Below the pieces are notes generated by a model. The model had not been told where the DNA came from and made no database searches. It saw only the letters and a program-made list of their open reading frames with translations. DNA of 64,000 nt from Hydrogenophaga sp. BPS33 (GTDB lineage: Bacteria > Pseudomonadota > Gammaproteobacteria > Burkholderiales > Burkholderiaceae_C), in NCBI RefSeq assembly GCF_009859475.1, contig NZ_CP044549.1, positions 1,922,001 through 1,986,000 on the forward strand, in the 5' to 3' direction. Shown here one piece after another: positions 55,294 to 62,443 of this stretch. Both the position numbers and the translations under genes were made by a program. Every line of letters begins with the position of its first letter. Within the stretch, counting starts at the first letter, position 1.

Positions 55294-56304
55294 ATGGCAT
55301 TCCCATCCCCGAACCCGTTCCCATCTCTTCACCGCCGCGCGTGCGTTGTCGGCGCGGCAGCGCTGGCCCTCTCGGCCGCCGTGCCGCTCGCGCAGGCGCA
55401 GCAGCGCGGCTACCCCAGCCACATCATCACGCTGGTGCACCCCTATGCGGCAGGCGGCAGCGCCGATGCCTTGGCGCGCGGTCTGGCTCAGCAGCTGGAG
55501 CAACGCCTGAAAATCTCGGTGATCGTCGAAGCCAAGGCCGGCGGTGCGGCCACCATCGGCACGGGCTTCGTCGCCCGTGCCAAACCCGATGGCTACACAC
55601 TGGCCCTCAGCACCTCGGCCGGCCACGTGGTGACACCGTTGATGCAGAAGATCCCTTATGACGGGGTGGAAGACTTCGCCTTCATCGCGGTCGTGGCCAA
55701 CCAGCCCAACGTGCTCGTGGTCAACCCGTCGCTGGGCATCGACAACGTGCAGACCCTGATTGCCCAGGCGAAGAAAGACCCGAGCAAGTTCAACTTTGCC
55801 TCGGCGGGCGCGGGCGGTGCCACCCACCTTGGGGCCGAAGCCGTGTGGCAGCGCGCGGGGCTCAAGATGACGCACGTGCCCTATGCCGGCGCCGCGCCCG
55901 CCCTGAAAGACCTGGTGGGTGGGCAGGTGCAGGTCGCCATGCTCAACGTGTCAGCCACCTTGCCGCTCATCGAGGCCGGGCGCATCAAGGCGCTGGCCTA
56001 TGGCGCCGCGCAACGATCGCCACTGTTGCCCAACGTGCCCACGCTGGCCGAGGTGGGCTTTGCGGGCGCCGAGGTGTCCACCTGGTACACGCTGGCCGCG
56101 CCCAAAGGCACACCACCCGAGGTCATTGAAACGCTGCGCCGCGCCGTGGCCGAAGCCAACGCCGACCCCGCCTACCAGAAGCTGCTGGCCGGGCAGGGCG
56201 CAGAGCGCATGGAACTCTCGCCGGCGGAGACCACGGCTTTCGTGCGGCGCGACAAGGAGAACATGTCCAAGCTGCTGGAAACGTTGAACCTGCTCAGCCG
56301 TTGA
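55294..56304 (+). CDS. Bug/TctC-family tripartite tricarboxylate receptor
   Basis: A 336-residue periplasmic receptor with signal peptide (residues ~1-36, ending PLAQAQ). LVHPYAAGGSADALARGLAQ, VEAKAGGAATIGTGFVARAKPDGYTLA and VPYAGAAPALKDLVGGQ are normal Bug motifs, with HPYAAGGSAD as a variant ligand loop. AAGGAG ends 9 bases before ATG 55294, which fixes the start over a TTG at 55273. The last ~28 bases of the gene are copied at 57820-57846, because a duplicated unit begins inside its 3' end. Confidence 0.9.
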   Translation: MAFPSPNPFPSLHRRACVVGAAALALSAAVPLAQAQQRGYPSHIITLVHPYAAGGSADALARGLAQQLEQRLKISVIVEAKAGGAATIGTGFVARAKPDGYTLALSTSAGHVVTPLMQKIPYDGVEDFAFIAVVANQPNVLVVNPSLGIDNVQTLIAQAKKDPSKFNFASAGAGGATHLGAEAVWQRAGLKMTHVPYAGAAPALKDLVGGQVQVAMLNVSATLPLIEAGRIKALAYGAAQRSPLLPNVPTLAEVGFAGAEVSTWYTLAAPKGTPPEVIETLRRAVAEANADPAYQKLLAGQGAERMELSPAETTAFVRRDKENMSKLLETLNLLSR

Positions 56305-56325
56305 TGCACGGCCGGGGTTGCGTGG

Positions 56326-56745
56326 CTACCGCGCCTGCATCGCGTTGCAAGCCGCGTTCATTTGCGCTTGCGCGTGCAACACCACCATGGCATCGGCCGC
56401 CGCATCCACGCGCCGGCGCAAGTCGGCGTTGAGCGAGTACAGCAGCTCGCCCAACTGATCGCGCGAAGCGGACAAGCTGGCGTGTTCCTCGTCCGCGTAC
56501 TCGGGCGACACCAGCCGCTCCAGCGCGGTGAACGCCTTGCACAGCCGCGAGAGTTCGGTGACGCGATCGCTGGCCATGCCGGCCAGCCAGATGACTTGCG
56601 CATCCGCTGGCGTGGTGGTGGGCCGTGGTTGGCTGGGTACCGGTGAGGGTGGGGCTGTGCGTGTGGATCTTGTTGTGTGCCGCACTGGATTGCTCCGCGC
56701 AGCGCGCGGGCTGCCTGAGGTGACGGGCTCGTGATTGCTTGCCAT
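56326..56745 (-). CDS. small helical protein of unknown family, copy 1
   Basis: A 139-residue protein. The N-terminal ~45 residues are Ser/Pro/Arg/Thr-rich and probably disordered. The rest is helical (ELSRLCKAFTALERLVSPEY, ASLSASRDQLGELLYSLNAD, then an Ala-rich C-terminal helix). I do not recognise the family. ATG 56745 has AGGGAG 9 bases upstream, a strong site. It is preceded by a ~260-base structured leader (56746-57004). A second copy at 57868-58274 carries a frameshift near its start, while the helical part is almost unchanged. Confidence 0.65.
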   Translation of the reverse strand: MASNHEPVTSGSPRAARSNPVRHTTRSTRTAPPSPVPSQPRPTTTPADAQVIWLAGMASDRVTELSRLCKAFTALERLVSPEYADEEHASLSASRDQLGELLYSLNADLRRRVDAAADAMVVLHAQAQMNAACNAMQAR

Positions 56746-57004
56746 GCTTGTGGCTCCCTGAAGTCATTGCCGTTAGGACAACCGCCGCCCCTCACTTGAT
56801 GAAGGGCGGCGGCCCGAACGGGTTGGACTACCGGGAACCTGCTGCCAGAACCGGCGAGCCGTTAGGCTCCCCGCCCGAGCCGCCAAAACGGAGACACGAG
56901 CGAAGAAGCCGCAGACCCTGCGGAGAAGAAGTGCTGCGGCTTTCGCTACAGCGGGTTCGGCGGGAGTCCAATCCCGATCAAGCAGATCTTTGCTTGACGG
57001 GCGG
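56746..57004 (-). ncRNA. structured leader RNA, copy 1 (novel candidate)
   Basis: On the minus strand a TATACT box (57005-57010) precedes a highly paired ~260-base leader. Helices, in plus coordinates: 978-984/991-997; outer stem GGACT 56825-829 with AGTCC 965-969; CCG 831-833 with CGG 961-963; GAACC 835-839 with GGTTC 954-958; GCTG 841-844 with CAGC 949-952. Within it are GCGAA 900-904/942-946 plus AGCCGCAG 907-914/934-941, and a GAGCC-GTTA-GGCTC hairpin at 856-869. A 9-bp GC hairpin (56782-790/804-812) sits just before the ribosome site. Copy 2 keeps these pairings with different bases. The function is unknown, perhaps translational control. Confidence 0.65.
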
Positions 57005-57133
57005 AGTATAGCCAGAGGATGAATAGACAGCCCTTCAAGATGGCTCACCCGGTGCTGTTAGCCTTCCATGGTCGGCAGAGCCTCTGCCCATGCCAACCCC
57101 GGCGATCGTGCCCAACTCGAAAGTGAATTCAAT

Positions 57134-57643
57134 ATGACAAGCCCACTGTATAGCGCCTCCGTTCCCGTCCTGAAGCAGATGCTGCGCGCCCTGTCCGACG
57201 TGCTCAAGAAGGCTGAAGAACACGCGACACAAAAGAACATCGATCCCAACGCGCTACTCCAGGCGCGGTTGTTCCCCGACATGTTTCCGCTGCTGCGTCA
57301 GGTTCAGATCGCTGCAGATTTCTCCAAGGGCATTGCGTCGCGCCTGGCGGGTGCCGAGGTGCCGTCCTGGCCCGACACGGAGGTCAACTTCGCAGACCTG
57401 CAAACCTTGATTGCCAAGGCCTTGGCCCATATGGACGCCCTCAAGGCCGAGCAGTTTGATGCCAGTGAGAGCCGCGAGATCGTGCTGCGCCCCGGCACAC
57501 CCAAGGAAAAGAAGCTGACCGCGAGCACCTATCTTCTGAACTATGGCCTGCCGCAGTTTTTCTTCCACGTGACCACCGCGTATGCGATCTTGCGCCACAA
57601 CGGTGTTGAGATCGGCAAGCGCGACTACATGGGTTCCTACTAA
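57134..57643 (+). CDS. DUF1993 family protein
   Basis: A 169-residue protein of the DUF1993 (DinB-like four-helix bundle) family: LYSASVPVLKQMLRALSDVL, ARLFPDMFPLLRQVQIAADF, DTEVNFADLQTLIAKAL and LPQFFFHVTTAYAILRHNGVEIGKRDYMG. Other members bear the same ending (H-x2-TAYAILRH-G-V-xIGK-DY). No enzymatic role is known. ATG 57134 begins the conserved part. It lies between the two copies of the duplicated unit, on the strand opposite their small genes. Confidence 0.9.
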   Translation: MTSPLYSASVPVLKQMLRALSDVLKKAEEHATQKNIDPNALLQARLFPDMFPLLRQVQIAADFSKGIASRLAGAEVPSWPDTEVNFADLQTLIAKALAHMDALKAEQFDASESREIVLRPGTPKEKKLTASTYLLNYGLPQFFFHVTTAYAILRHNGVEIGKRDYMGSY

Positions 57644-57649
57644 AGCCGT

Positions 57650-57815
57650 TCGCTCAAGCGCAGTCGCTCGGGCGGCTGCCGCGTGACAGCAATTCGAGTC
57701 TCCATCGCGGGAAGTTTCAGCCTACTGTGATGGATGGCGGTGCGGTTCGCAGCCAGGATAACAATGGACTCCAGCGGCAGCCATCCCAGTTGCGCGCCAG
57801 GCTCAAACTTGACCG
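57650..57815 (-). pseudogene. ureD-like fragment
   Basis: The minus frame reads FEPGAQLGWLPLESIVILAANR, then LKLPAMETRIAVTRQ. The intact UreD at 61536-62372 has LEPRARLEWLPLESIAYPGCEA at the matching place. DNA near 57768-57800 also resembles 62036-62080 (for example CTCCAGCGGCAGCCAT versus TTCCAGCGGCAGCCAT). Only this ~55-residue segment is present, joined to the start of the second duplicated unit. It is a diverged scrap of a second ureD. Confidence 0.65.
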
Positions 57816-57867
57816 CGTTGCTGGAAACGTTGACCTGCTCAGCCGTCAATGGCGCTGGGCGATGTGG

Positions 57868-58274
57868 CTATCGCGCCAGCGTCGCGTTGCACGCGGCGTT
57901 CATTTGCGCTTGCGCGTGCAACACCACCATGGCATCGGCCGCCGCATCCACGCGCCGGCGCAAGTCGGCGTTGAGCGAGGACAGCAGCTCGCCCAACTGA
58001 TCGCGCGAAGCGGACAAGCTGGCGTGTTCCTCGTCCGCGTACTCGGGCGACACCAGCCGCTCCAGCGCGGTGAAGGCCTTGCACAGCCGCGAGAGCTCGG
58101 CGACGCGATCGCTGGCCATGCCGGCCAACCAGATGACTTGCGCATCCGCTTGCGTGGTGATGGGCCTTGGTTGGCAGGGTACCGGTGAGGGTGGCGATAT
58201 GCGTGCGCGCCTCATTGGATTGCTCCGCGTAGCGCGGGGCTGCATGAGGTGACGGTTTTGTAGTTGCGTGCCAT
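57868..58274 (-). pseudogene. small helical protein, copy 2 (frameshifted)
   Basis: The homologue of 56326-56745. From ATG 58274, which has the same AGGGAG site, the frame reads MARNYKTVTSCSPALRGAIQ and stops at TGA. One base is missing relative to copy 1 in the stretch CAGCCCCGCGC (copy 1 CAGCCCGCGCGC). The remaining ~100 residues are nearly identical to copy 1. An out-of-register ATG at 58296, inside the leader, enters the conserved frame and would give a 142-residue protein with a new N-terminus. Without that start the gene is dead. Confidence 0.7.
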
Positions 58275-58528
58275 GCTTGTGGCTCCCTGAAGTCATTGCC
58301 GTTTAGGACAACCGCCGCCCCTTTTTTGATGAGGGGCGGCGGCCCGAACAGGTTGGTCTTACCGGGCAGATATCACAAGAACCGGCGAGCCCGAAGGCTC
58401 CCCACCCGGGCCGCCAAAAAGGGGCACGAGCGAAGAAGCCGCAGACTCTGCGGGGCATGTCTGCGGCTTTCGCGTGATATCTGCCTACGGGAGACCAATC
58501 CCGATCAAGCTGTGTGCTTGACGGGCGG
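58275..58528 (-). ncRNA. structured leader RNA, copy 2 (novel candidate)
   Basis: Homologue of 56746-57004. Helices, in plus coordinates: TCAAGC 58505-510 with GCTTGA 516-521; outer stem GGTCT 355-359 with AGACC 492-496; CCG 362-364 with CGG 488-490; a perfect 12-bp helix GGCAGATATCAC 365-376 with GTGATATCTGCC 474-485. Inside are GCGAA/TTCGC (430-434/469-473), AGCCGCAGAC/GTCTGCGGCT (437-446/459-468) and GAGCC-CGAA-GGCTC (387-400; UUCG tetraloop on the RNA). The 10-bp hairpin 58312-321/333-342 precedes the ribosome site. The TATACT box is at 58529-58534. Confidence 0.65.
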
Positions 58529-58670
58529 AGTATAGCTAGCGTTGCGATCTGAGGATGGAGAACTGTGGATAGTCTGGAATGCCACCGGACGCGCGAAGTT
58601 ATCTAGTGCTTGGGCGGGTAGCACGCACCAGTGTGACCGTGTCGATGTCCTCGCATTCAACAAGCGCGCG

Positions 58671-60311
58671 TCAAGGTGCTGCTTTCTGCGAAGATGCATA
58701 GTCGAGCTTTCCCGCGAGATAGGAAACTAAGCTTAGAATGTTTAGGCAATCTAATTCAGATATAAGCTCGGGAATTACCGAATTAATTGGTGCATGATTC
58801 ACCGGGTTTCGAAAGCCCTGCATTAATCCTCGCGTTAGATGCGCTTGGCCATGCTGCATATTACGAAAAGACTCTGTGGTCAAGTCATTGATAGGTACAA
58901 CTGGGGGTTGCGTTATCTGGTTGTTTTGCTTGTCGTACTGGTGCCCGAAGAGAGTTGCCAGATCCGTTCCGTCCAGATCCTTTTTTGACAACTGACGCAA
59001 TTTCTCGGCATACAGTTTTGCCCCTTGGTCAGCAGCGTGCCCATATTGAGCATTTTTATAGTACTGTTCAACTCCTGCCTTAATGGTATCGTGAAGGTGA
59101 CGCCAATGGAGCAATGGATACTCAGGAACAATCCGGTAGAGCGCCTGAAGAACCGGAGCAAACGTCTCCGACACTTCTTCGCTATCTCCCATCTTTTTTA
59201 CGATGGTTTCAACAGATTCGCGGATGTCGCCCGGGAGGGTGGTAAACCAATCGGTGGTGTTTATTCCTGTGACTTTTTCGACATCTTTCTCCTTGCTCGT
59301 GGTGCGCTGCCTGCGCCAATCATGACCAACAGCGGTCATTATCTTGGAAAGGTAATTCCTCAATAGAGACATCTCCGGATGATCCCAGTTTAGAGATTGT
59401 CGATTTGTGGAAATTACATCTTCGTCTAGTAAGTCTATGAAATCGGCTTCTATCCAACCTGTTAAATATTGATAGAAGTGACTAGACGTACTTTCCGAAA
59501 AATATTCTGGCGCATTCACCAGCTTGCCTCTAGAAAACAAGGACACGCCTCGCATGCCTGAGCTGGGCGGGATTGGTGTTTTTGCGGTAATGAGAGATAG
59601 TTTGAGTCTTCCGTGGTATGGATCATCGGGTTTTATTAGATCAGTTTCGGACCAGTGAAACTGCTGCTCGATGTTCTTGTACCTGCGTTCATTCGTAACC
59701 TCTGCGGTTTTACCTGTTGAATCCTTCAAAGAAATCTTGAAAGTGTTGTCAACAGAGAAGATTTTCGACAGACTATCGGCTATTGCCTCTAGGTCAAAGC
59801 CAGTACGTCGCTTCAACTCTGATAATTGAATTATCGTCCCATTTGATCTTGTAGTTTTTTGGTCTGTTATTTCAATCTTTGGGTTGTAGGTTTCATCGGA
59901 GGCAAGAAGGTCATGCCAATCGAGTTTGAAACGATTCTGCAATCCATTGTGCACGGTGTCTACAGTGATTTCCTTGGCGAGACCGAAAAGAGCTAGCTTT
60001 CCCAATCCCTTTTTACCGGTTGGCAATCGCTGGTAGTTCTTAGAAGGAGTGTCGCCGTCGAGATGTCGCCGGTTTCTCCCAATTACCAAAAACTTTTTTT
60101 GAATATCCTCGAGTGACATTCCCAGTCCGTCATCGTAGACAGTGATTGCTTTCGGAGTGCCATTTTGCTCAAAGAATTCGAGGGAAACGACGCTTGCATC
60201 TGCGTCGTATGAGTTAGAAATAAGTTCGGCAAGAGCAGGAGGTAGCGTTGAATACATCCTCACGCCTAGGTGCTCAATTGTCTTTGGGTCAAACTTAAGT
60301 TCCAGCGTCAT
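58671..60311 (-). CDS. GHKL ATPase with HEPN/Ymh-like C-terminal domain
   Basis: A 546-residue protein. Residues ~1-330 form a Hsp90/MutL/MORC-type GHKL ATPase: N-box LAELISNSYDADA, G1 YDDGLGMS and G2 GKKGLGKLALFGLAKE. The C-terminal part (~400-540) resembles the TIGR02391/Ymh abortive-infection domain: HGQAHLTRGLMQGFRNPVNH contains R501 and H506 in an R-x4-H arrangement typical of HEPN RNases, followed by ISELDCLNILSLVSYLAGKL. It overlaps the upstream methyltransferase gene by 17 bases. Base composition is much more AT-rich than the surroundings, indicating transfer. Likely a phage-defence effector; this is inferred from domains and context. Confidence 0.8.
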   Translation of the reverse strand: MTLELKFDPKTIEHLGVRMYSTLPPALAELISNSYDADASVVSLEFFEQNGTPKAITVYDDGLGMSLEDIQKKFLVIGRNRRHLDGDTPSKNYQRLPTGKKGLGKLALFGLAKEITVDTVHNGLQNRFKLDWHDLLASDETYNPKIEITDQKTTRSNGTIIQLSELKRRTGFDLEAIADSLSKIFSVDNTFKISLKDSTGKTAEVTNERRYKNIEQQFHWSETDLIKPDDPYHGRLKLSLITAKTPIPPSSGMRGVSLFSRGKLVNAPEYFSESTSSHFYQYLTGWIEADFIDLLDEDVISTNRQSLNWDHPEMSLLRNYLSKIMTAVGHDWRRQRTTSKEKDVEKVTGINTTDWFTTLPGDIRESVETIVKKMGDSEEVSETFAPVLQALYRIVPEYPLLHWRHLHDTIKAGVEQYYKNAQYGHAADQGAKLYAEKLRQLSKKDLDGTDLATLFGHQYDKQNNQITQPPVVPINDLTTESFRNMQHGQAHLTRGLMQGFRNPVNHAPINSVIPELISELDCLNILSLVSYLAGKLDYASSQKAAP

Positions 60312-61353
60312 TCGAAATTTCCTTGAGATGTTGCAGGTACTCTTGGGCGTGTCGTCTAATAAATTCTGGAGGCAGTGCGTTACCGATCATAAGAGCGACA
60401 TGATCTTTGCCCTTATTAAGGAGGAATTGATAGGTCGAAGGAAATGACTGTAAGAGGGCGGCTTCACGCAGAGTAATCGCTCGATCCTCCACCGGATGGA
60501 TAAATCTACCTTTTGACGGGTTGTGGCATCCTCCAGTCATCGTTGGGGCGACGTCATCCCAACGCATTCTTCCATAGACATCGCGATAGCTACCTTCTTG
60601 ACGCTTATGACATTCGAGCCAATAACGCCTGGGGATTTCGTGCCTCGAACCACCGTCTTTAGGTACTAGAGAGATAATTTCCTGGACCTTCTTGCTGCGG
60701 CTTTCACCGAGATCATGGAGAAGATCGCCACTTTCTCCTGCAGGCAAAAGGTGTGCGATTGCCGCACGAACTGTGACCTTATCTTGCACTTTTTTAGGGC
60801 TCGGGATCGAGCCGTAACGAGATGCTTTAATGAGAAGTCTTTTGCGTCTCTGCGGCACTCCATAATCAGCAGCATCCTTTATCTGAATAAACTCATCGTC
60901 AATGATGTACCCAAGTGCATCTAACTCTTTTTTGAGCTTTTCAATTCGCCAGTCGCGGGCTAACGCCGGGACATTCTCCAGCATTATGGTCTTCGGTAGT
61001 GCTAACGCGACTACCCTGAGAAATTCGAATATTAGATTGTTCCGATCATCATCTTTTACCGCCGCTCTATTCCTTGTTCCCTGGGTTGAAAACCCTTGGC
61101 AAGGAGGGCACCCGGCAAGTAAGTCAAGATCGCCAGGCTTTAATTTGTGCTTCCTCAGAAGATTTTCTACTGAAATATCGCGGATGTCCTGCTCGTAGAC
61201 GATGGACTTTGGATGGTTTACTCTGTACGTCTCGGCTGCAGTAGGATTGATTTCGATGCCGGCGATAACCTTAAAGCCTGCATTAGATAGGCCTAACGAA
61301 AGACCTCCTGCTCCGCAAAATAGATCAATAGCTTTAAATACTCGCTGACGCAT
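60295..61353 (-). CDS. C5 DNA cytosine methyltransferase
   Basis: A 352-residue m5C methyltransferase. Motif I AIDLFCGAGGLSLGLS, motif IV GCPPCQGFST with the catalytic Cys, motif VI ENVPAL, motif VIII QRRKRLLIKA, motif IX around RAITLREAALLQSFP and motif X MIGNALPPEF are intact. The target-recognition region is short (~residues 200-265). ATG 61353 is preferred to 61371. No restriction endonuclease of a recognised kind follows; the partner is the GHKL-HEPN ATPase, translated with overlap. The pair is AT-rich and inserted behind ureD. Recognition sequence unknown. Confidence 0.93.
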   Translation of the reverse strand: MRQRVFKAIDLFCGAGGLSLGLSNAGFKVIAGIEINPTAAETYRVNHPKSIVYEQDIRDISVENLLRKHKLKPGDLDLLAGCPPCQGFSTQGTRNRAAVKDDDRNNLIFEFLRVVALALPKTIMLENVPALARDWRIEKLKKELDALGYIIDDEFIQIKDAADYGVPQRRKRLLIKASRYGSIPSPKKVQDKVTVRAAIAHLLPAGESGDLLHDLGESRSKKVQEIISLVPKDGGSRHEIPRRYWLECHKRQEGSYRDVYGRMRWDDVAPTMTGGCHNPSKGRFIHPVEDRAITLREAALLQSFPSTYQFLLNKGKDHVALMIGNALPPEFIRRHAQEYLQHLKEISNDAGT

Positions 61354-61535
61354 GTTCGACCTGAGTTCCAAGAATTTATATCGGCACTGCCGTGAGTCTG
61401 AATGTTAGCGTTGCTACCGAGGAAAACATCGGCACTCCGAGAAAATTTCATATTGCCGTCTTATTCAGTGGGCTCCGCAAGATTCGTCTCGTTTGGGCTT
61501 GAGCATGCGCAAAATTTTGCAGCGTAAGCCACCCA

Positions 61536-62372
61536 CTACACCCTCCAAATCCGAGGCGCCTCACTCCCCAACCCCCAAGCCTCAGCCCGCAACACCGCCC
61601 ACACCCGCTGAAACAAGCCCATCAAAGGCTCTACCAGCGGCGCCACCCCACGCACCACCAGCATCTGCGCATTCGGGCAAGTCGCACCGGCCTGCAGGTC
61701 ATCGTCGCCACACCCATCCACCACCACCCGCACAGCGTCCAGCAACGCCTCACGCCGCTCCCGCGTGACTGCTGTGCCACAAGCGAACCACAGCGTGCCC
61801 AACGCCCGCTGTCCGTTCAACCCCAAGGGCGATGACAACAGCCGCGTGTCCGCCGCGTCGATGCGCGAGCGCTCCAGCCACAGGCCCGGCACTTCCAGGT
61901 GTTGCAGAAACGAGCCGCGATCAAACGGCTGGCCCGCCGTGGGCAGGCCGAGCGCGCACACGTCCCATCCGATCATTTCCGCGCCTTCGCCGAGCGTGGC
62001 TTTCAACACGTTGTGCGCTTCACAGCCCGGGTAGGCAATGGATTCCAGCGGCAGCCATTCCAGCCGCGCGCGGGGCTCCAGCGTGAGAGCCACCTGTTGG
62101 GTCGCGGTGGCGCCCTCGGTGCGGTAGAAGCGCGTGGCACCGGGGGTGGATACGAGGCCGTGCGCGCCAGCGTCGGCCCGCACCGTGATGTCCAGCGTGT
62201 CACCACCCACCAGCCCGCCGGGCGGGTGCACGATCACGTTGTGGCAGATGCCGCTGCCTTCGGGGTACAGGCTCTTCAGGATGCGCAACGGCCCGGTGTG
62301 CGTGTGCCTAAGCACGGTGCGTTGGGCGTTGTCGCGTTGGTAGTGCAGATCGAGTTGGGCGTGCCAGGGCAT
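61536..62372 (-). CDS. ureD: urease accessory protein UreD
   Basis: A 278-residue UreD, the scaffold through which nickel passes from UreG/UreF to apo-urease. Motifs: GSGICHNVIVHPPGGLVGGD, TPGATRFYRTEG, ARLEWLPLESIAYPGCEA, MIGWDVCALGLP and a C-terminal LWFACGTAV, then RVWAVLRAEAWG. The gene is intact and of normal length. It is the only complete ureD in the window and lies ~41 kb from ureA on the same strand. The AT-rich methylase operon begins 180 bases downstream of its stop. A ureD scrap is at 57650-57815. Confidence 0.95.
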   Translation of the reverse strand: MPWHAQLDLHYQRDNAQRTVLRHTHTGPLRILKSLYPEGSGICHNVIVHPPGGLVGGDTLDITVRADAGAHGLVSTPGATRFYRTEGATATQQVALTLEPRARLEWLPLESIAYPGCEAHNVLKATLGEGAEMIGWDVCALGLPTAGQPFDRGSFLQHLEVPGLWLERSRIDAADTRLLSSPLGLNGQRALGTLWFACGTAVTRERREALLDAVRVVVDGCGDDDLQAGATCPNAQMLVVRGVAPLVEPLMGLFQRVWAVLRAEAWGLGSEAPRIWRV

Positions 62373-62443
62373 GCGGCGAGTGTACGGGTCGGGTGTGCGT
62401 CCAATGGCCGTGAGGTGCCCATCAAGAGCCTATCCAGAGCCCA

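Larger units (their letters stand above)
56274..57012. repeat. duplicated unit, copy 1
   Basis: This ~740-base unit reappears at 57820-58536. It begins in the last 28 bases of the Bug gene and spans the small minus-strand gene, its long leader and the TATACT box. Identity is high in the coding part and at the ends, but several leader helices differ in sequence. Copy 1 is continuous with the intact Bug gene, so it is probably the source. Confidence 0.9.
57820..58536. repeat. duplicated unit, copy 2
   Basis: Second copy of the unit at 56274-57012, same orientation. It starts with the orphaned 3' tail of the Bug gene (CTGGAAACGTTGA, then CCTGCTCAGCCGT), continues with the small gene (frameshifted) and leader, and ends at the shared GGCGGAGTATAGC. 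A ureD scrap lies before it and the AT-rich methylase island after it, so it marks a recombination junction. Confidence 0.9.

Noticed and set aside
56746..57004. Reading the structured leader as a cluster of terminators or an attC site
   Set aside because: The hairpins lack U-tracts, the pairing is nested over about 150 bases, and a ribosome site and start codon follow directly. No integron core sites are seen.
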